This document shows positions 26,183 to 34,743 of a stretch of DNA of 64,000 nucleotides, one piece after another. The notes beneath the pieces are model-generated. The model was not told where the DNA came from. It made no database searches and was given only the letters and a program-made list of their open reading frames with translations. The stretch comes from Shewanella sp. 1CM18E (lineage in GTDB: Bacteria > Pseudomonadota > Gammaproteobacteria > Enterobacterales > Shewanellaceae), in assembly GCF_023161665.1 (NCBI RefSeq), contig NZ_JALNTW010000001.1, forward strand, positions 3,454 through 67,453, read 5' to 3'. Numbering within the stretch: the first letter of the stretch is position 1; each line of letters begins with the position of its first letter. Both the position numbers and the translations under genes were made by a program.

Positions 26183-27484
26183 ATGTCATTAACTCAAAAC
26201 CTGAGGCAACAATGCACTCAACAGCAGACTATCGTAGTAGTAGAGGACTGCGACAGCGAGCGCCTACTACTCGCAAATTTATTAAGATCCTTGAATCATA
26301 AGGTGAGCAGTTTTTGCAATGCTAAAGATGCCCTTAATTACCTAGAGTCTCATCAAGTTGATATGTTAATTACCGACTGGATGATGCCAAATATGAGCGG
26401 AATCGAGCTGTGCAAAGCCATTAAATCAAACAACAACCCGCCCTATACTATTTTACTCACAGGTAAGAATGAAAATGACAGCATTATCGAAGGGCTAAAC
26501 TCAGGAGCCGATGACTTTGTCTCTAAGCCTTTTCACGCAGGAGTGTTAAAAGTAAGGGTCTTGGCTGGACTTAGAATAATACAAATGCAGCAGCAATTAA
26601 CTATTCATAATCAAACGTTGAACTTGTTACTTGCTAAAGAACAAGAATACCTTAAAGCGCTAAAACAAGATCTACACAGTGCAGCTCAGTTGCAGCAGGC
26701 ATTGCTTCCACAAAACAACCAGCTTAATCAAGGCTGGCGAGTCAACACCACCTTTAAACCTGCACAAGAGTTAGCCGGTGACCTATTTCAGTGCTTTGAA
26801 ATAGATGAGCATCGTATTGGATTTTACCTACTTGATGTCAGTGGGCATGGCACCGCTGCATCAATGCTGAGCTTTACCCTAGCCCATTATTTATCCCCAA
26901 ACCAAAATGCTTGGCAAACAGGCGATATTTGCGGCTTAGTTAACCAGATAAACCAACAATTTGATGATCCACAGCAAGCAGGCCGCTTTGCAACTTTGCT
27001 CATCGGCATAATCAATACCAAACTCAATACTGTTGAGTTAGTTAATGCTGGCCATCCAGCACCTATCGTTGTAACACAGCAAGCAGCTCACTTTCTTGAT
27101 GATAATGACTTGGTAAATAATGAGTTTAACTACGGTGCAGCTAGCAACAAAGAGGTTAGCGAAAATAGCACAAATAACCAGTTACCCATTGGATTAGATC
27201 CTCAGTATCAGTATCAAAGCTATAGCGTTAACTTACCGAAACAGAGCCAGCTATTACTCTACTCTGACGGAATTTACGAATGCCGCAATAGCAAATATGG
27301 GTGCTTTGGCCAGCAAAAATTACTAAAAAATATTAATGAAGCTAGAAAGTTACCTGCCGAGCAACTATTGCATTTTTTAAGCTATAGCGCAGATTTGTGG
27401 CAAGAGAAACAAGCCCAAGATGACATTTCTCTGATGCTGATCTCAAGTTGCTCACAACCAGCTAATACTCGGCAGCAGCAATAG
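26183..27484 (+). CDS. response regulator with PP2C-type (SpoIIE) phosphatase output, SypE/RsbU-like
   Basis: This 433-aa two-domain protein has a receiver domain (about 16-135) with Asp65 (MLITDWMMP) and VSKPFH, a coiled-coil linker (about 140-190), and a SpoIIE/PP2C serine phosphatase domain. The phosphatase metal sites are AGDLFQ, LDVSGHGTA and YSDGIYE. Such proteins dephosphorylate a STAS anti-sigma-factor antagonist when the receiver is phosphorylated. The ATG at 26183 is chosen because GTGAG lies eight bases upstream; a GTG at 26171 is possible. With the HATPase gene downstream it equals Vibrio fischeri SypE split into two proteins. The target is likely the STAS protein at 28387. Confidence 0.88.
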   Translation: MSLTQNLRQQCTQQQTIVVVEDCDSERLLLANLLRSLNHKVSSFCNAKDALNYLESHQVDMLITDWMMPNMSGIELCKAIKSNNNPPYTILLTGKNENDSIIEGLNSGADDFVSKPFHAGVLKVRVLAGLRIIQMQQQLTIHNQTLNLLLAKEQEYLKALKQDLHSAAQLQQALLPQNNQLNQGWRVNTTFKPAQELAGDLFQCFEIDEHRIGFYLLDVSGHGTAASMLSFTLAHYLSPNQNAWQTGDICGLVNQINQQFDDPQQAGRFATLLIGIINTKLNTVELVNAGHPAPIVVTQQAAHFLDDNDLVNNEFNYGAASNKEVSENSTNNQLPIGLDPQYQYQSYSVNLPKQSQLLLYSDGIYECRNSKYGCFGQQKLLKNINEARKLPAEQLLHFLSYSADLWQEKQAQDDISLMLISSCSQPANTRQQQ

Positions 27485-27562
27485 TGAGAAGATCGCAGTG
27501 TGAAGATAGTAGTGATACACGCATATTTTCTAATAAAACAAGTGATAAAAGGATAAGCAAAC

Positions 27563-27952
27563 ATGAATAGCTTACAACTTAACCTAGATAGGAACGTGAT
27601 GCAGAGTCACTCAATTAGCAAAGAGATCGATCAATTTATGCTGCAAAACCAAGTTGCAGATAGCACACGATTTAAGATCATTACCTGCACATTAGAAGCT
27701 ATCGCCAATGTGTTTGAACATGCAACGCCGTCCCTAAAACGCATGATAGTTATTCTCCACTGTGACAGCCATAAAGTGATTGTAGATTTACTTGATAACT
27801 CGCCCCACAAAACGGTTTTACAACCCACATCATGCCCAGCGACTGATGCATCATCAGGCCGCGGCCTATGGATAATCAACAACTGGATGGATAGCGTGCG
27901 CAGTCAGCAAACCGTTGCAGGCACACACTTACAATTAACCCTAGCGATATAA
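27563..27952 (+). CDS. HATPase-type anti-sigma factor / serine kinase (RsbW-like)
   Basis: This 129-aa GHKL ATPase domain of the RsbW/SpoIIAB type has an N-box (TLEAIANVFEHA) and a G-box (SGRGLWIINNW). It would phosphorylate the STAS protein on a serine. It lies 78 bases downstream of the phosphatase gene with AAAGGAT before its ATG, so the two opposing activities are co-expressed. There is no sigma factor gene nearby, so the output is probably the STAS protein itself, as with SypA, not sigma-factor release. Confidence 0.85.
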   Translation: MNSLQLNLDRNVMQSHSISKEIDQFMLQNQVADSTRFKIITCTLEAIANVFEHATPSLKRMIVILHCDSHKVIVDLLDNSPHKTVLQPTSCPATDASSGRGLWIINNWMDSVRSQQTVAGTHLQLTLAI

Positions 27953-28199
27953 TTGCTGCAGAGATGAATTATTAAGTTATGTTTCTTGGATACAAATTGA
28001 TGCCAGTTTGAAATTGAAAGAGCAAATGAGTAAATGAGTCAAAGCTAAAACTGATAAAGTCAGCGTTTATAAAGGCACTCAGCGCGACTTGCTCCCACAA
28101 AAGATGAACTCAGACTCTTAATACTGCGACTACTATATCCCCTCGCTTTGAATCGCTTCAGCAAGAAAGCGTCATCGAAGCTCAAACACGTTTTGCACT

Positions 28200-28214
28200 C
28201 ATTCATTTTGCATC
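28200..28214 (+). promoter_or_regulatory. putative enhancer element, site 2 (CATTCATTTTGCATC)
   Basis: This shares CA-TTT-TGC and flanking positions with site 1 and lies 84 bases upstream of the -24 element at 28298. An inverted partial copy follows immediately, so the activator may bind a dyad. Confidence 0.45.
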
Positions 28215-28297
28215 GCATATTCAAAATGCCATTACATCACATCAAAAAAACACATACCAAAACATAATTAAACAATATAAAACAATAATTTAAAAGT

Positions 28298-28313
28298 TGG
28301 CCTCGTAATTGCT
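28298..28313 (+). promoter_or_regulatory. sigma-54 promoter, site 2
   Basis: TGGCCT-CGTAA-TTGCT has the required GG-N10-GC spacing and a perfect -12 TTGCT; -24 deviates at two positions (TGGCCT against TGGCAC). It lies about 75 bases upstream of the STAS gene and would drive the export, chain-length and polymerase genes behind it. Confidence 0.75.
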
Positions 28314-28386
28314 AAATACTAACTATCAGAACTGAAAATTTCAGTTCATCAAGCAAAATGCCTTTGGCGTTTTTAAGGATAGCAAT

Positions 28387-28746
28387 ATGACCTTCTCTCA
28401 ATTACCACAACATAACGCATGTAAAGTCACGCTACCGCTAGAGGTCGTTATGACACAGACTCCGACTCTCCGAGCGGCTATTCTACAAAAAATCAACGCG
28501 GGCATGACTCAATTAGTCATTGACCTGCACCAAGTTGAATATATCGACTCAAGCGGTCTTTCAGTGCTTATTTCGGCATTAAAGCGTATTGAGCAGCTCG
28601 ATGGCGATATTGTGCTGCTATCACCAACAGCAGGTGTGAGATCGTTAATTGAGCTAACTCGCCTGCATCAAATTTTCGCAATTTATGAAGATGAAACAGC
28701 TGCAATTGAGTACATCTGTAACGAAACTGAAGAAGAGCTACTTTAA
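28387..28746 (+). CDS. STAS anti-sigma-factor antagonist, SypA-like
   Basis: This 119-aa STAS-domain protein has its phosphorylation loop reading YIDSSGLSVLISA, with Ser55 and Ser56. Ser56 is the position I recall as the regulatory phosphoserine of Vibrio fischeri SypA. It would be phosphorylated by the HATPase protein and dephosphorylated by the PP2C protein encoded just upstream, gating polysaccharide production after transcription. A TTAAGGAT ribosome-binding site precedes the ATG. It is the first gene of the second sigma-54 unit, as sypA is in Vibrio. Confidence 0.87.
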   Translation: MTFSQLPQHNACKVTLPLEVVMTQTPTLRAAILQKINAGMTQLVIDLHQVEYIDSSGLSVLISALKRIEQLDGDIVLLSPTAGVRSLIELTRLHQIFAIYEDETAAIEYICNETEEELL

Positions 28747-28813
28747 TCAGTGCACTCTGACTTGTATAGATCGTCACTTATGTCGTCGCATTAGTAAACG
28801 AGAGGATAAGGCT

Positions 28814-30094
28814 ATGAACCCCAATCACAGCATCCTAGCAAAGCTAAACCATAAACAGTTAGCCACAGCTGTTAAAACGACAATCGCTGTGCTGCCGTTA
28901 ATCATGCTATCAGCGTGTGTCACGCCGCACGCTCCAGAGCAAAAAGCTGTGTGTGATGCAGAAAATAACGACATGACACAATGCCACTTCTACGACCGTG
29001 ACACGCCCTATTTACGCAGCAAAACAGATAAAAGACAGGCGCAAACACAAGTGCTAACCAATATGACAGGTAACACTTATCTGATGTATACAGGCCAAGC
29101 TCAACAATCTCTGCATCTGCCGCAAAATATTCGCCTTTCTGTGGGGGACAGATTGAAAGTGCGCGTGCTCAATGGGGAAGAGTTTAGCGGCACGGTTGAG
29201 GTAAATAATGATGGTTATATCTACCTACCCTATCTCGCGCCTATTCATGCTAAAGGCTTAGATGTTCAAGCTTTATCAACTAAGATTAAGCAGCACCTTG
29301 TAGATGAGCAATTTATGCTTGCAAACAGCGTAAAACTCAGTATTACGCCACTCAAATGGGCACCGGTGCAAATAACCGTTTCAGGCGGTGTATTTGAGCC
29401 AGGGCAACATCAAATTAATAAAAAATCTGATATTGAAATTATTGATGACGATGGCGATCACAGTGGTGACCAAGCATCTAAAAGAAGTATTGCTGCCGCA
29501 CTAAGAGCTTCTGGAGGCGTGCGCCCCGATGCCAATATTTCAGAGATTGTCGTTATTCGTGAGCAGCACAGTTTTACTCTTGATCTATCTGGTGTGATCC
29601 ACGGTTTTCCAGTACCTAGCATGACATTAATGTCTGGCGATCATATCCACGTTCCGCAACACGATTACTTCGATGATGCATTAGCACGCCCATCACAAAT
29701 AACCGCGCCAGGTATTAGAGTCTTTTTATCAAACTTAACTCAGCCCGCGAGTAGTAACTCACAATCAGCAGTCGATACAGATGCAACGCGTTTTCCTTAT
29801 GGTACTCGTTTACTTAATGGTGCTATAGCAGCTAACTGCGTTGGTGGTGCGCAATCAACCAACGCCAGTAGACACCTTTTATTAATCACCAAAAACCCCC
29901 TAACGGCACAAGTTGATGTCATTGAACGGTCAATGGATGAGCTTATCAGGCATTCGTGGGAAACTGGGATGAATCCGATTTTAATGCCCGGTGATGGTAT
30001 CGCTTGTTACGACTCTCGCGTCACCAATATTCGAGAAATTGCTCGCTCAATTACCGAAGTATTAGTTCCCGCAACATTATTGGAATTGCTTTAA
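28814..30094 (+). CDS. polysaccharide export outer-membrane lipoprotein (Wza/SypC-like)
   Basis: This 426-aa protein has a lipoprotein signal peptide with lipobox LSAC (lipidated Cys35), then a Poly_export domain (about 105-200; LSVGDRLKVRVLNGEEF and VNNDGYIYLPY) and SLBB-like segments (VQITVSGGVFEPGQHQI). It should form the outer-membrane channel for the exopolysaccharide. The start at 28814 is chosen for the AGAGGATAAGG ribosome-binding site and the resulting signal peptide; an in-frame start at 28685 overlaps the STAS gene and is unlikely. The next gene follows after 16 bases. Confidence 0.9.
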   Translation: MNPNHSILAKLNHKQLATAVKTTIAVLPLIMLSACVTPHAPEQKAVCDAENNDMTQCHFYDRDTPYLRSKTDKRQAQTQVLTNMTGNTYLMYTGQAQQSLHLPQNIRLSVGDRLKVRVLNGEEFSGTVEVNNDGYIYLPYLAPIHAKGLDVQALSTKIKQHLVDEQFMLANSVKLSITPLKWAPVQITVSGGVFEPGQHQINKKSDIEIIDDDGDHSGDQASKRSIAAALRASGGVRPDANISEIVVIREQHSFTLDLSGVIHGFPVPSMTLMSGDHIHVPQHDYFDDALARPSQITAPGIRVFLSNLTQPASSNSQSAVDTDATRFPYGTRLLNGAIAANCVGGAQSTNASRHLLLITKNPLTAQVDVIERSMDELIRHSWETGMNPILMPGDGIACYDSRVTNIREIARSITEVLVPATLLELL

Positions 30095-30110
30095 GTAATA
30101 GGGGGCGAAC

Positions 30111-31520
30111 ATGAAATCAAATCACGCCTACAGACCACTTCTTTGGCTTCAGCGCTACTTTATTAATGGTAGTCAACGAACTGTAAAGCAAAGGCAGCAA
30201 GCGTATTTACGTGCAACACTATTACTAATACTGCTTATTTGGTTATTAGTGCTGTTGTTTATCTTTGCAAGCCCAAGTCGTTATGTGAGCCAGTGGACAC
30301 TTATTTTACCTGGTTCTGGTGCTGGTGCTCACGTAACCTTAGACAGTGTTGGTCAAGCTAATAGCTCTACAACATCGCCTTACACCAGTAGCGCAATTGA
30401 TCCTAGAATTAACTATAAAACTATCGCGAGCAGTAAATCACTACTAGCAAGTGCGGCCAAAACGCTGCAATTAACCGCTGGAGAATTTGGTAGCCCTAAA
30501 CTCAAGCTGCCTAATCAAACTGGTATTATGCAATTTAGCATTAAAGCCCAATCAGCAAAGGCCGCTCAACAAAAAGCCTGGGCGCATTATCACAGTTTGC
30601 AAGCCATCTTATCTGAGCTTAGAAGCGATGAAATCGAGCAGCGAGAAGATGCTATTCGTGTTGGTATGGCAAGCTTTGCAAATAAAGTCAGCCATACTCA
30701 AGAGAAGCTCTTAGAATTCCAATCTGAACATGGTTTAGTGTCGTTAGATCAATTTAAAGAACTTGCATTAACTATGGAAAGGTTAAGACACAATAAAGTT
30801 AACTTAGTGTCTGAGTTACAAGGCGTTAAAGCAAGCCAGAAAATGCTCGAAATCCACCTTTCACTTACGCCCAAACAGGCCGCTGGGCTATTAACCCTGA
30901 AAAACGATCAACTGTTTCAACAGTTACTTATAAGCTACACCCGTGTGACCGCCTCTTTGGCTGAGTATCGAAGTCGCTTTGGTAAGCGTCACCCTAAAGT
31001 GGTGACCTATCGCGATGAACAAACATCGATTTTAAGTGCATTAAGCAAGCGCTGTAAAACGCTATTAGGCTATACCGACAAACGTCTCATGCTAATGTTG
31101 TCTGCCGATGACTTGGATGGCAGAGCCCAACTCATGCAACAATTACTGACGCTAAATACCGAAGCGGAAGGGTTAAGGCACCAAATAGACACACTTACTC
31201 AACAGATCCATGACTGGAACCATCGTTTTACTGATAGTAATGATGATGCTGCTAAACTTGAAGATCTGCAGCGTGAACACCAAGTTGCAACAGCAGTATT
31301 TACCTCGGCTTTAGCCAAAATGGACATAGGTAAATCCGACATTTATGCAGCTTACCCGCTACTACAACTTATGGCTGCACCGAGTTTGCCTGAGAAACCT
31401 GACAACTTATTAGTCCTGTTGGCGCTAGTGGGCGGGTTTGCCGCTTCAATTTCAATTATTGCAGGAATGGGGATGCTATGGATCCGCAAACCTATACTCC
31501 AGAAAATTCTGACGAAGTAA
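30111..31520 (+). CDS. chain-length determinant / GumC-like co-polymerase (SypO-like)
   Basis: This 469-aa inner-membrane protein has transmembrane segments near both ends (about 33-52 and 435-458) and a periplasmic coiled-coil-rich middle (about 170-400), the Wzz/GumC layout. It lacks a cytoplasmic tyrosine-kinase domain. It controls exopolysaccharide length and bridges the polymerase to the Wza-like exporter encoded just upstream. A GGGGGCG ribosome-binding site precedes the ATG. Its 3' end overlaps the next gene by 43 bases. Confidence 0.85.
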   Translation: MKSNHAYRPLLWLQRYFINGSQRTVKQRQQAYLRATLLLILLIWLLVLLFIFASPSRYVSQWTLILPGSGAGAHVTLDSVGQANSSTTSPYTSSAIDPRINYKTIASSKSLLASAAKTLQLTAGEFGSPKLKLPNQTGIMQFSIKAQSAKAAQQKAWAHYHSLQAILSELRSDEIEQREDAIRVGMASFANKVSHTQEKLLEFQSEHGLVSLDQFKELALTMERLRHNKVNLVSELQGVKASQKMLEIHLSLTPKQAAGLLTLKNDQLFQQLLISYTRVTASLAEYRSRFGKRHPKVVTYRDEQTSILSALSKRCKTLLGYTDKRLMLMLSADDLDGRAQLMQQLLTLNTEAEGLRHQIDTLTQQIHDWNHRFTDSNDDAAKLEDLQREHQVATAVFTSALAKMDIGKSDIYAAYPLLQLMAAPSLPEKPDNLLVLLALVGGFAASISIIAGMGMLWIRKPILQKILTK

Positions 31521-32791
31521 TCGTCTGGCGTGCCATAACCGGCACTTACCTGTTTTGGCTATTAGGCGCCATGTACATTATTGCGCCCGTCATTGCATGG
31601 ATATTATTACTAAGAATGGTTAAGCGCCGCGCAGTCGATAAAGTAATGTATCCCATAAGCAAAGCGCAAACGACTTGGATAATCGCCATGGCAGTAATGT
31701 TACTGGCGCTGGTTATTGGCCACTTAACTCACGAGCTTGGTGTGGCTAAGCTGATAAAATCTAGCATAGGTTGGGCAAAAGGCTGGGCGTTATTGGCTAT
31801 TTTTCCGCTACTCGGATCGCTAAATATTCGTCCACAACTCATTTACCGCGCTTGCTGCATTGTATGCAAACACACACTGTTTTTATTACCGATATTTATT
31901 CTCGCTTGGGCTATAGGGGCTCCCAGTACACTTTATACCTCACCGCTAAGCATTATTGGCGGGCCGGGGCCAGAGTTTTTTAGTGTCAGCTTGTATGAGA
32001 TCGATCCCGCAAGCGGTTTGCCGCGCTGGCGTTTATTTACCCCCTGGGCCCCCGCACTTGGTATGGTAGCAAATCTATTTTTTATCTTTTCAATCCAAGA
32101 GCAGTCTAAACACTATAAGTTTTACGGTATTTTAGGCAGCTTATCTATGGTACTGATCTCTCAATCTAGGTTGGCGTTGGTCTGTTATCTGTTATTAGCG
32201 TCTTGGTTTATGTTTATCCGCTTGCATCGTAGCCCTTGGTTATACTTTATCGCCAGCCCAGTCCTATTGTTGTTTGGTATATTTGGTATTGAAGTAGTAG
32301 AGAAAATTCAACTGAGTATCGACGCATTTAAAAGTGCCAGAGCGGGCTCTACACGAGTAAGGCAGGAACTCGCCAATATCGCCATTGAGCGCTGGAGCAA
32401 TGAAGCTGTATATTGGGGCCACGGTATTGTGGAACGCGGCCCTCACCTTGTTGAGTACATGCCGATTGGCTCGCATCATACTTGGTATGGTTTACTATTT
32501 GTAAAAGGTATTTTTGGCGCAATAGCGCTTGCTCTACCAATGCTTGTTAGCCTACTTTCACTTATCAGCAACGTCTTTGGCTCTAAGTTATCGGCCACTG
32601 CAGTCGCCATTTTATTACAATTATTTTTATACACCTTTGGCGAAAATTTAGAGATCTTAGCCTATCTGTTTTGGCCTGGATTAATCGTTATTGGTATCGC
32701 CCATAAAGCGCGGCTAAATCCGCAAATCACCAGCCCAAATAAACCAAAGTGCTCTAAGATAATACTTCCCCATGATATGCCGGCCAGATAA
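31478..32791 (+). CDS. O-antigen polymerase/ligase-family membrane protein (SypL-like Wzy)
   Basis: This 437-aa protein has about ten to twelve hydrophobic segments and the large periplasmic loop of the Wzy_C/O-antigen ligase family: GHGIVERGPH (about 310-320) and SHHTWYGLLFVKGIFGA, with the conserved H-x-x-W/Y-x-x-L pattern. It probably polymerises the exopolysaccharide repeat unit. The start overlaps the co-polymerase gene by 43 bases and has a GGGGATG ribosome-binding site, indicating translational coupling. It is the last gene before the next sigma-54 promoter. Confidence 0.82.
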   Translation: MDPQTYTPENSDEVIVWRAITGTYLFWLLGAMYIIAPVIAWILLLRMVKRRAVDKVMYPISKAQTTWIIAMAVMLLALVIGHLTHELGVAKLIKSSIGWAKGWALLAIFPLLGSLNIRPQLIYRACCIVCKHTLFLLPIFILAWAIGAPSTLYTSPLSIIGGPGPEFFSVSLYEIDPASGLPRWRLFTPWAPALGMVANLFFIFSIQEQSKHYKFYGILGSLSMVLISQSRLALVCYLLLASWFMFIRLHRSPWLYFIASPVLLLFGIFGIEVVEKIQLSIDAFKSARAGSTRVRQELANIAIERWSNEAVYWGHGIVERGPHLVEYMPIGSHHTWYGLLFVKGIFGAIALALPMLVSLLSLISNVFGSKLSATAVAILLQLFLYTFGENLEILAYLFWPGLIVIGIAHKARLNPQITSPNKPKCSKIILPHDMPAR

Positions 32792-32828
32792 GTAGTTTGA
32801 GCGGCATGGTTTAGGCTGCAAGGCTTCT

Positions 32829-32856
32829 TACCTTTTACCTTTTACCTTTTACCTTT
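32829..32856 (+). repeat. four tandem TACCTTT heptamers
   Basis: Four exact 7-bp copies are followed by degenerate copies (TACTTCTTACC), just downstream of the polymerase gene stop and upstream of the promoter region. A different heptamer array (TAGGTTT) lies at the wzz 3' end. Confidence 0.85.
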
Positions 32857-32956
32857 TACTTCTTACCTAGCTGAAAACAGCGTTAAGCAAGCCTTGTTTG
32901 AAACTTAATCCGATATTGCATCAATCAATACTCACTTTATGTGCATAGCTATCTGA

Positions 32957-32971
32957 CTCGCATTTTGCAAT
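32957..32971 (+). promoter_or_regulatory. putative enhancer element, site 3 (CTCGCATTTTGCAAT)
   Basis: This shares CATTTTGC with sites 1 and 2 and lies 116 bases upstream of the -24 candidate at 33087. A second related ACCAATTTGCAATT follows 13 bases on. Confidence 0.45.
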
Positions 32972-33086
32972 ACCAATTTGCAATTAACCTAAATTAGCAA
33001 GCCAACAGTAATACAGCGGTGTCTTACACAAACAATAAAGCGCTTATTTTCATAGTGTTATTTAAAATTGCGTTTATCTAAAAACT

Positions 33087-33102
33087 TGGCATGAACTCTG
33101 TA
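33087..33102 (+). promoter_or_regulatory. possible sigma-54 promoter, site 3
   Basis: TGGCAT-GAACT-CTGTA keeps the -24 TGGCA and correct spacing, but the -12 GC is GT, so it is the weakest of the four. It is credited mainly because of its position before a long operon and the upstream element. Confidence 0.45.
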
Positions 33103-33214
33103 TTAAACCTAATAAACAAATCTAGTGCACAAACCTACTCACTCATTAAAGCTTAAGCAAAAATGCAGTGCCACTAGAGTCACCATCTCAATAGAAACTA
33201 ATTGCGGAGGATAT

Positions 33215-34702
33215 ATGCAAAGCTTAATGCAATACCAGCATGCCCTTACGACATCCTTCAGCAGCGTCTTAGGCAAAAGTCTTTTTTGGCTAGGTTCAGC
33301 ACAAGTACTTGGTCGTATCGTTCGTTTAGTATCAAGTATTATTATTGCCCGTTTGCTAACTCCGGAAATCTTCGGTCAAGTCGCCATTATTCTCACTTGT
33401 TTTGAAATCATCTGTACACCTACACGCAGGATCTCATCTGCAGCCTTAATAAAAATGGATGATGAACAACTGAAACACTCTTTACATGCTGCTAACCAAG
33501 TTAATTGGTTGGCAGCAATTGTCGCCTTCGTTGCCATGAGCTTACTCAGCTGGCCGCTTGCCATCTATTTTGATGACATGCAGCTAATACTTCCTATGAT
33601 ACTTATGGCAACAAGCTATTTATTACTACCACTAGGTATGCTTTACGCTGCAATCAACTTACGTGCTAATAAAATGCGTATTGTTGGCCGCGCAGTACTT
33701 TGGCAAACATTATTTGATGGCGCACTCACCGCTGCATTCGCTTTACTCGGGTTAGGGATCTGGGCAATTATTTTGCCAAAGATAATTGTGATATTTATTT
33801 GGATTGGGGTTCATAGATATCGCAATCCCCTACCCGAGACTTTATCAAACGCTAAGGCTTTATCGAGCGGTAAGCCATTAAACTCAGTGCCTTTGGAGCG
33901 AGCAGAGTTAGAACCAGTATCAACAACATCCGAAAATGCCACCAGCCAGCCCCTTTCAACTGCAGTTTGGTACAAACGATTGCTACCATCAGTTAACTTA
34001 TTCACTCAGCTTATTTCACTGCGTGCTAGAGCAATATTGAGTTTTGGTTTTCAGGTAGGTCTTAGTGATCTCGCCATCGTACTTAGGCAGAATATTGACT
34101 ACATCTTAGTGGGTTATTTTCTTGGAATTGAAGTGCTAGGTGTTTACTTCTTCGCTTTTAATGCAAGCCTTGGGATCAGCTTAGGTTTGGTACAAAGCTA
34201 TGGCACAGCGCTGTATTCCTACTTATGCCAAAGTTCCAATAAACAAAAACCAACACATGCACCAAATCCTCAAGTGTCCGCTAACAAGAGGAGTGATACT
34301 CAACATAAGTATGTTCAATCGTTAAAGTTCATCATGTTACTTACTCTGCCAATTATCGGTTTTCAGGCTTTGCTTGCACCTATTTATGTTCCTTTTGTGT
34401 ATGGACAAAAGTGGCTCGATGCCGGTGCGCTACCAATCTTTATTTTACTGTGCTTAAGCGGTCTAGTTCGCCCACTGGGCGAAGCAGCAAGCCAATATTT
34501 AATTAGTATAGGCAAAAGCCAATTTAACCTTGCCTGCAACAGTGCATTTACCTTGGTGTTAATCATGGCTATTTCGTTTGCAAGTCAGTTCGGATTACAA
34601 GCCGTTGCTTTGAGTGTTCTGCTGGTTCATTTAGCTTTAATGCCCGCGCTAACAGTTTATTTACAGTCAACCTTTACTACTTTACCCAACGCTAAGTGCT
34701 AG
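33215..34702 (+). CDS. polysaccharide flippase (Wzx/SypK-like)
   Basis: This 495-aa polysaccharide transporter has 12-14 hydrophobic segments and an N-terminal GKSLFWLGSAQVLGRIVRLV followed by ARLLTPEIFG, characteristic of the Wzx/MOP lipid-linked oligosaccharide flippases. A hydrophilic loop (about residues 205-270) is longer than usual. It should move undecaprenyl-linked repeat units to the periplasm. The start at 33215 is chosen for its excellent GGAGGA ribosome-binding site. The GT2 gene follows 41 bases after the stop. Confidence 0.87.
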   Translation: MQSLMQYQHALTTSFSSVLGKSLFWLGSAQVLGRIVRLVSSIIIARLLTPEIFGQVAIILTCFEIICTPTRRISSAALIKMDDEQLKHSLHAANQVNWLAAIVAFVAMSLLSWPLAIYFDDMQLILPMILMATSYLLLPLGMLYAAINLRANKMRIVGRAVLWQTLFDGALTAAFALLGLGIWAIILPKIIVIFIWIGVHRYRNPLPETLSNAKALSSGKPLNSVPLERAELEPVSTTSENATSQPLSTAVWYKRLLPSVNLFTQLISLRARAILSFGFQVGLSDLAIVLRQNIDYILVGYFLGIEVLGVYFFAFNASLGISLGLVQSYGTALYSYLCQSSNKQKPTHAPNPQVSANKRSDTQHKYVQSLKFIMLLTLPIIGFQALLAPIYVPFVYGQKWLDAGALPIFILLCLSGLVRPLGEAASQYLISIGKSQFNLACNSAFTLVLIMAISFASQFGLQAVALSVLLVHLALMPALTVYLQSTFTTLPNAKC

Positions 34703-34743
34703 TTAACCACAAGCCAAGCACTAAACGTTATCAGGAGGCTATT

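Larger units (their letters stand above)
27953..28386. other. regulatory region upstream of the STAS gene
   Basis: This 434-bp AT-rich gap has no gene. It contains a CATTCATTTTGCATC element (28200..28214) followed by an opposite-facing GCATATTCAAAATGC (28215..28229), and a -24/-12 promoter (28298..28313). I see no clear terminator for the preceding HATPase gene. Confidence 0.6.
32792..33214. other. regulatory region upstream of the flippase gene
   Basis: This 423-bp gap holds a heptamer tandem repeat (32829..32856), an enhancer-like element (32957..32971), a weaker -24/-12 promoter candidate (33087..33102) and the flippase leader. An in-frame GTG at 33125 has no ribosome-binding site. I see no gene. 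Confidence 0.6.

Noticed and set aside
28685..28813. Upstream start for the Wza-like lipoprotein overlapping the STAS gene
   Set aside because: It would bury the signal peptide in the interior. The start at 28814 has a good ribosome-binding site and gives a normal lipoprotein signal.
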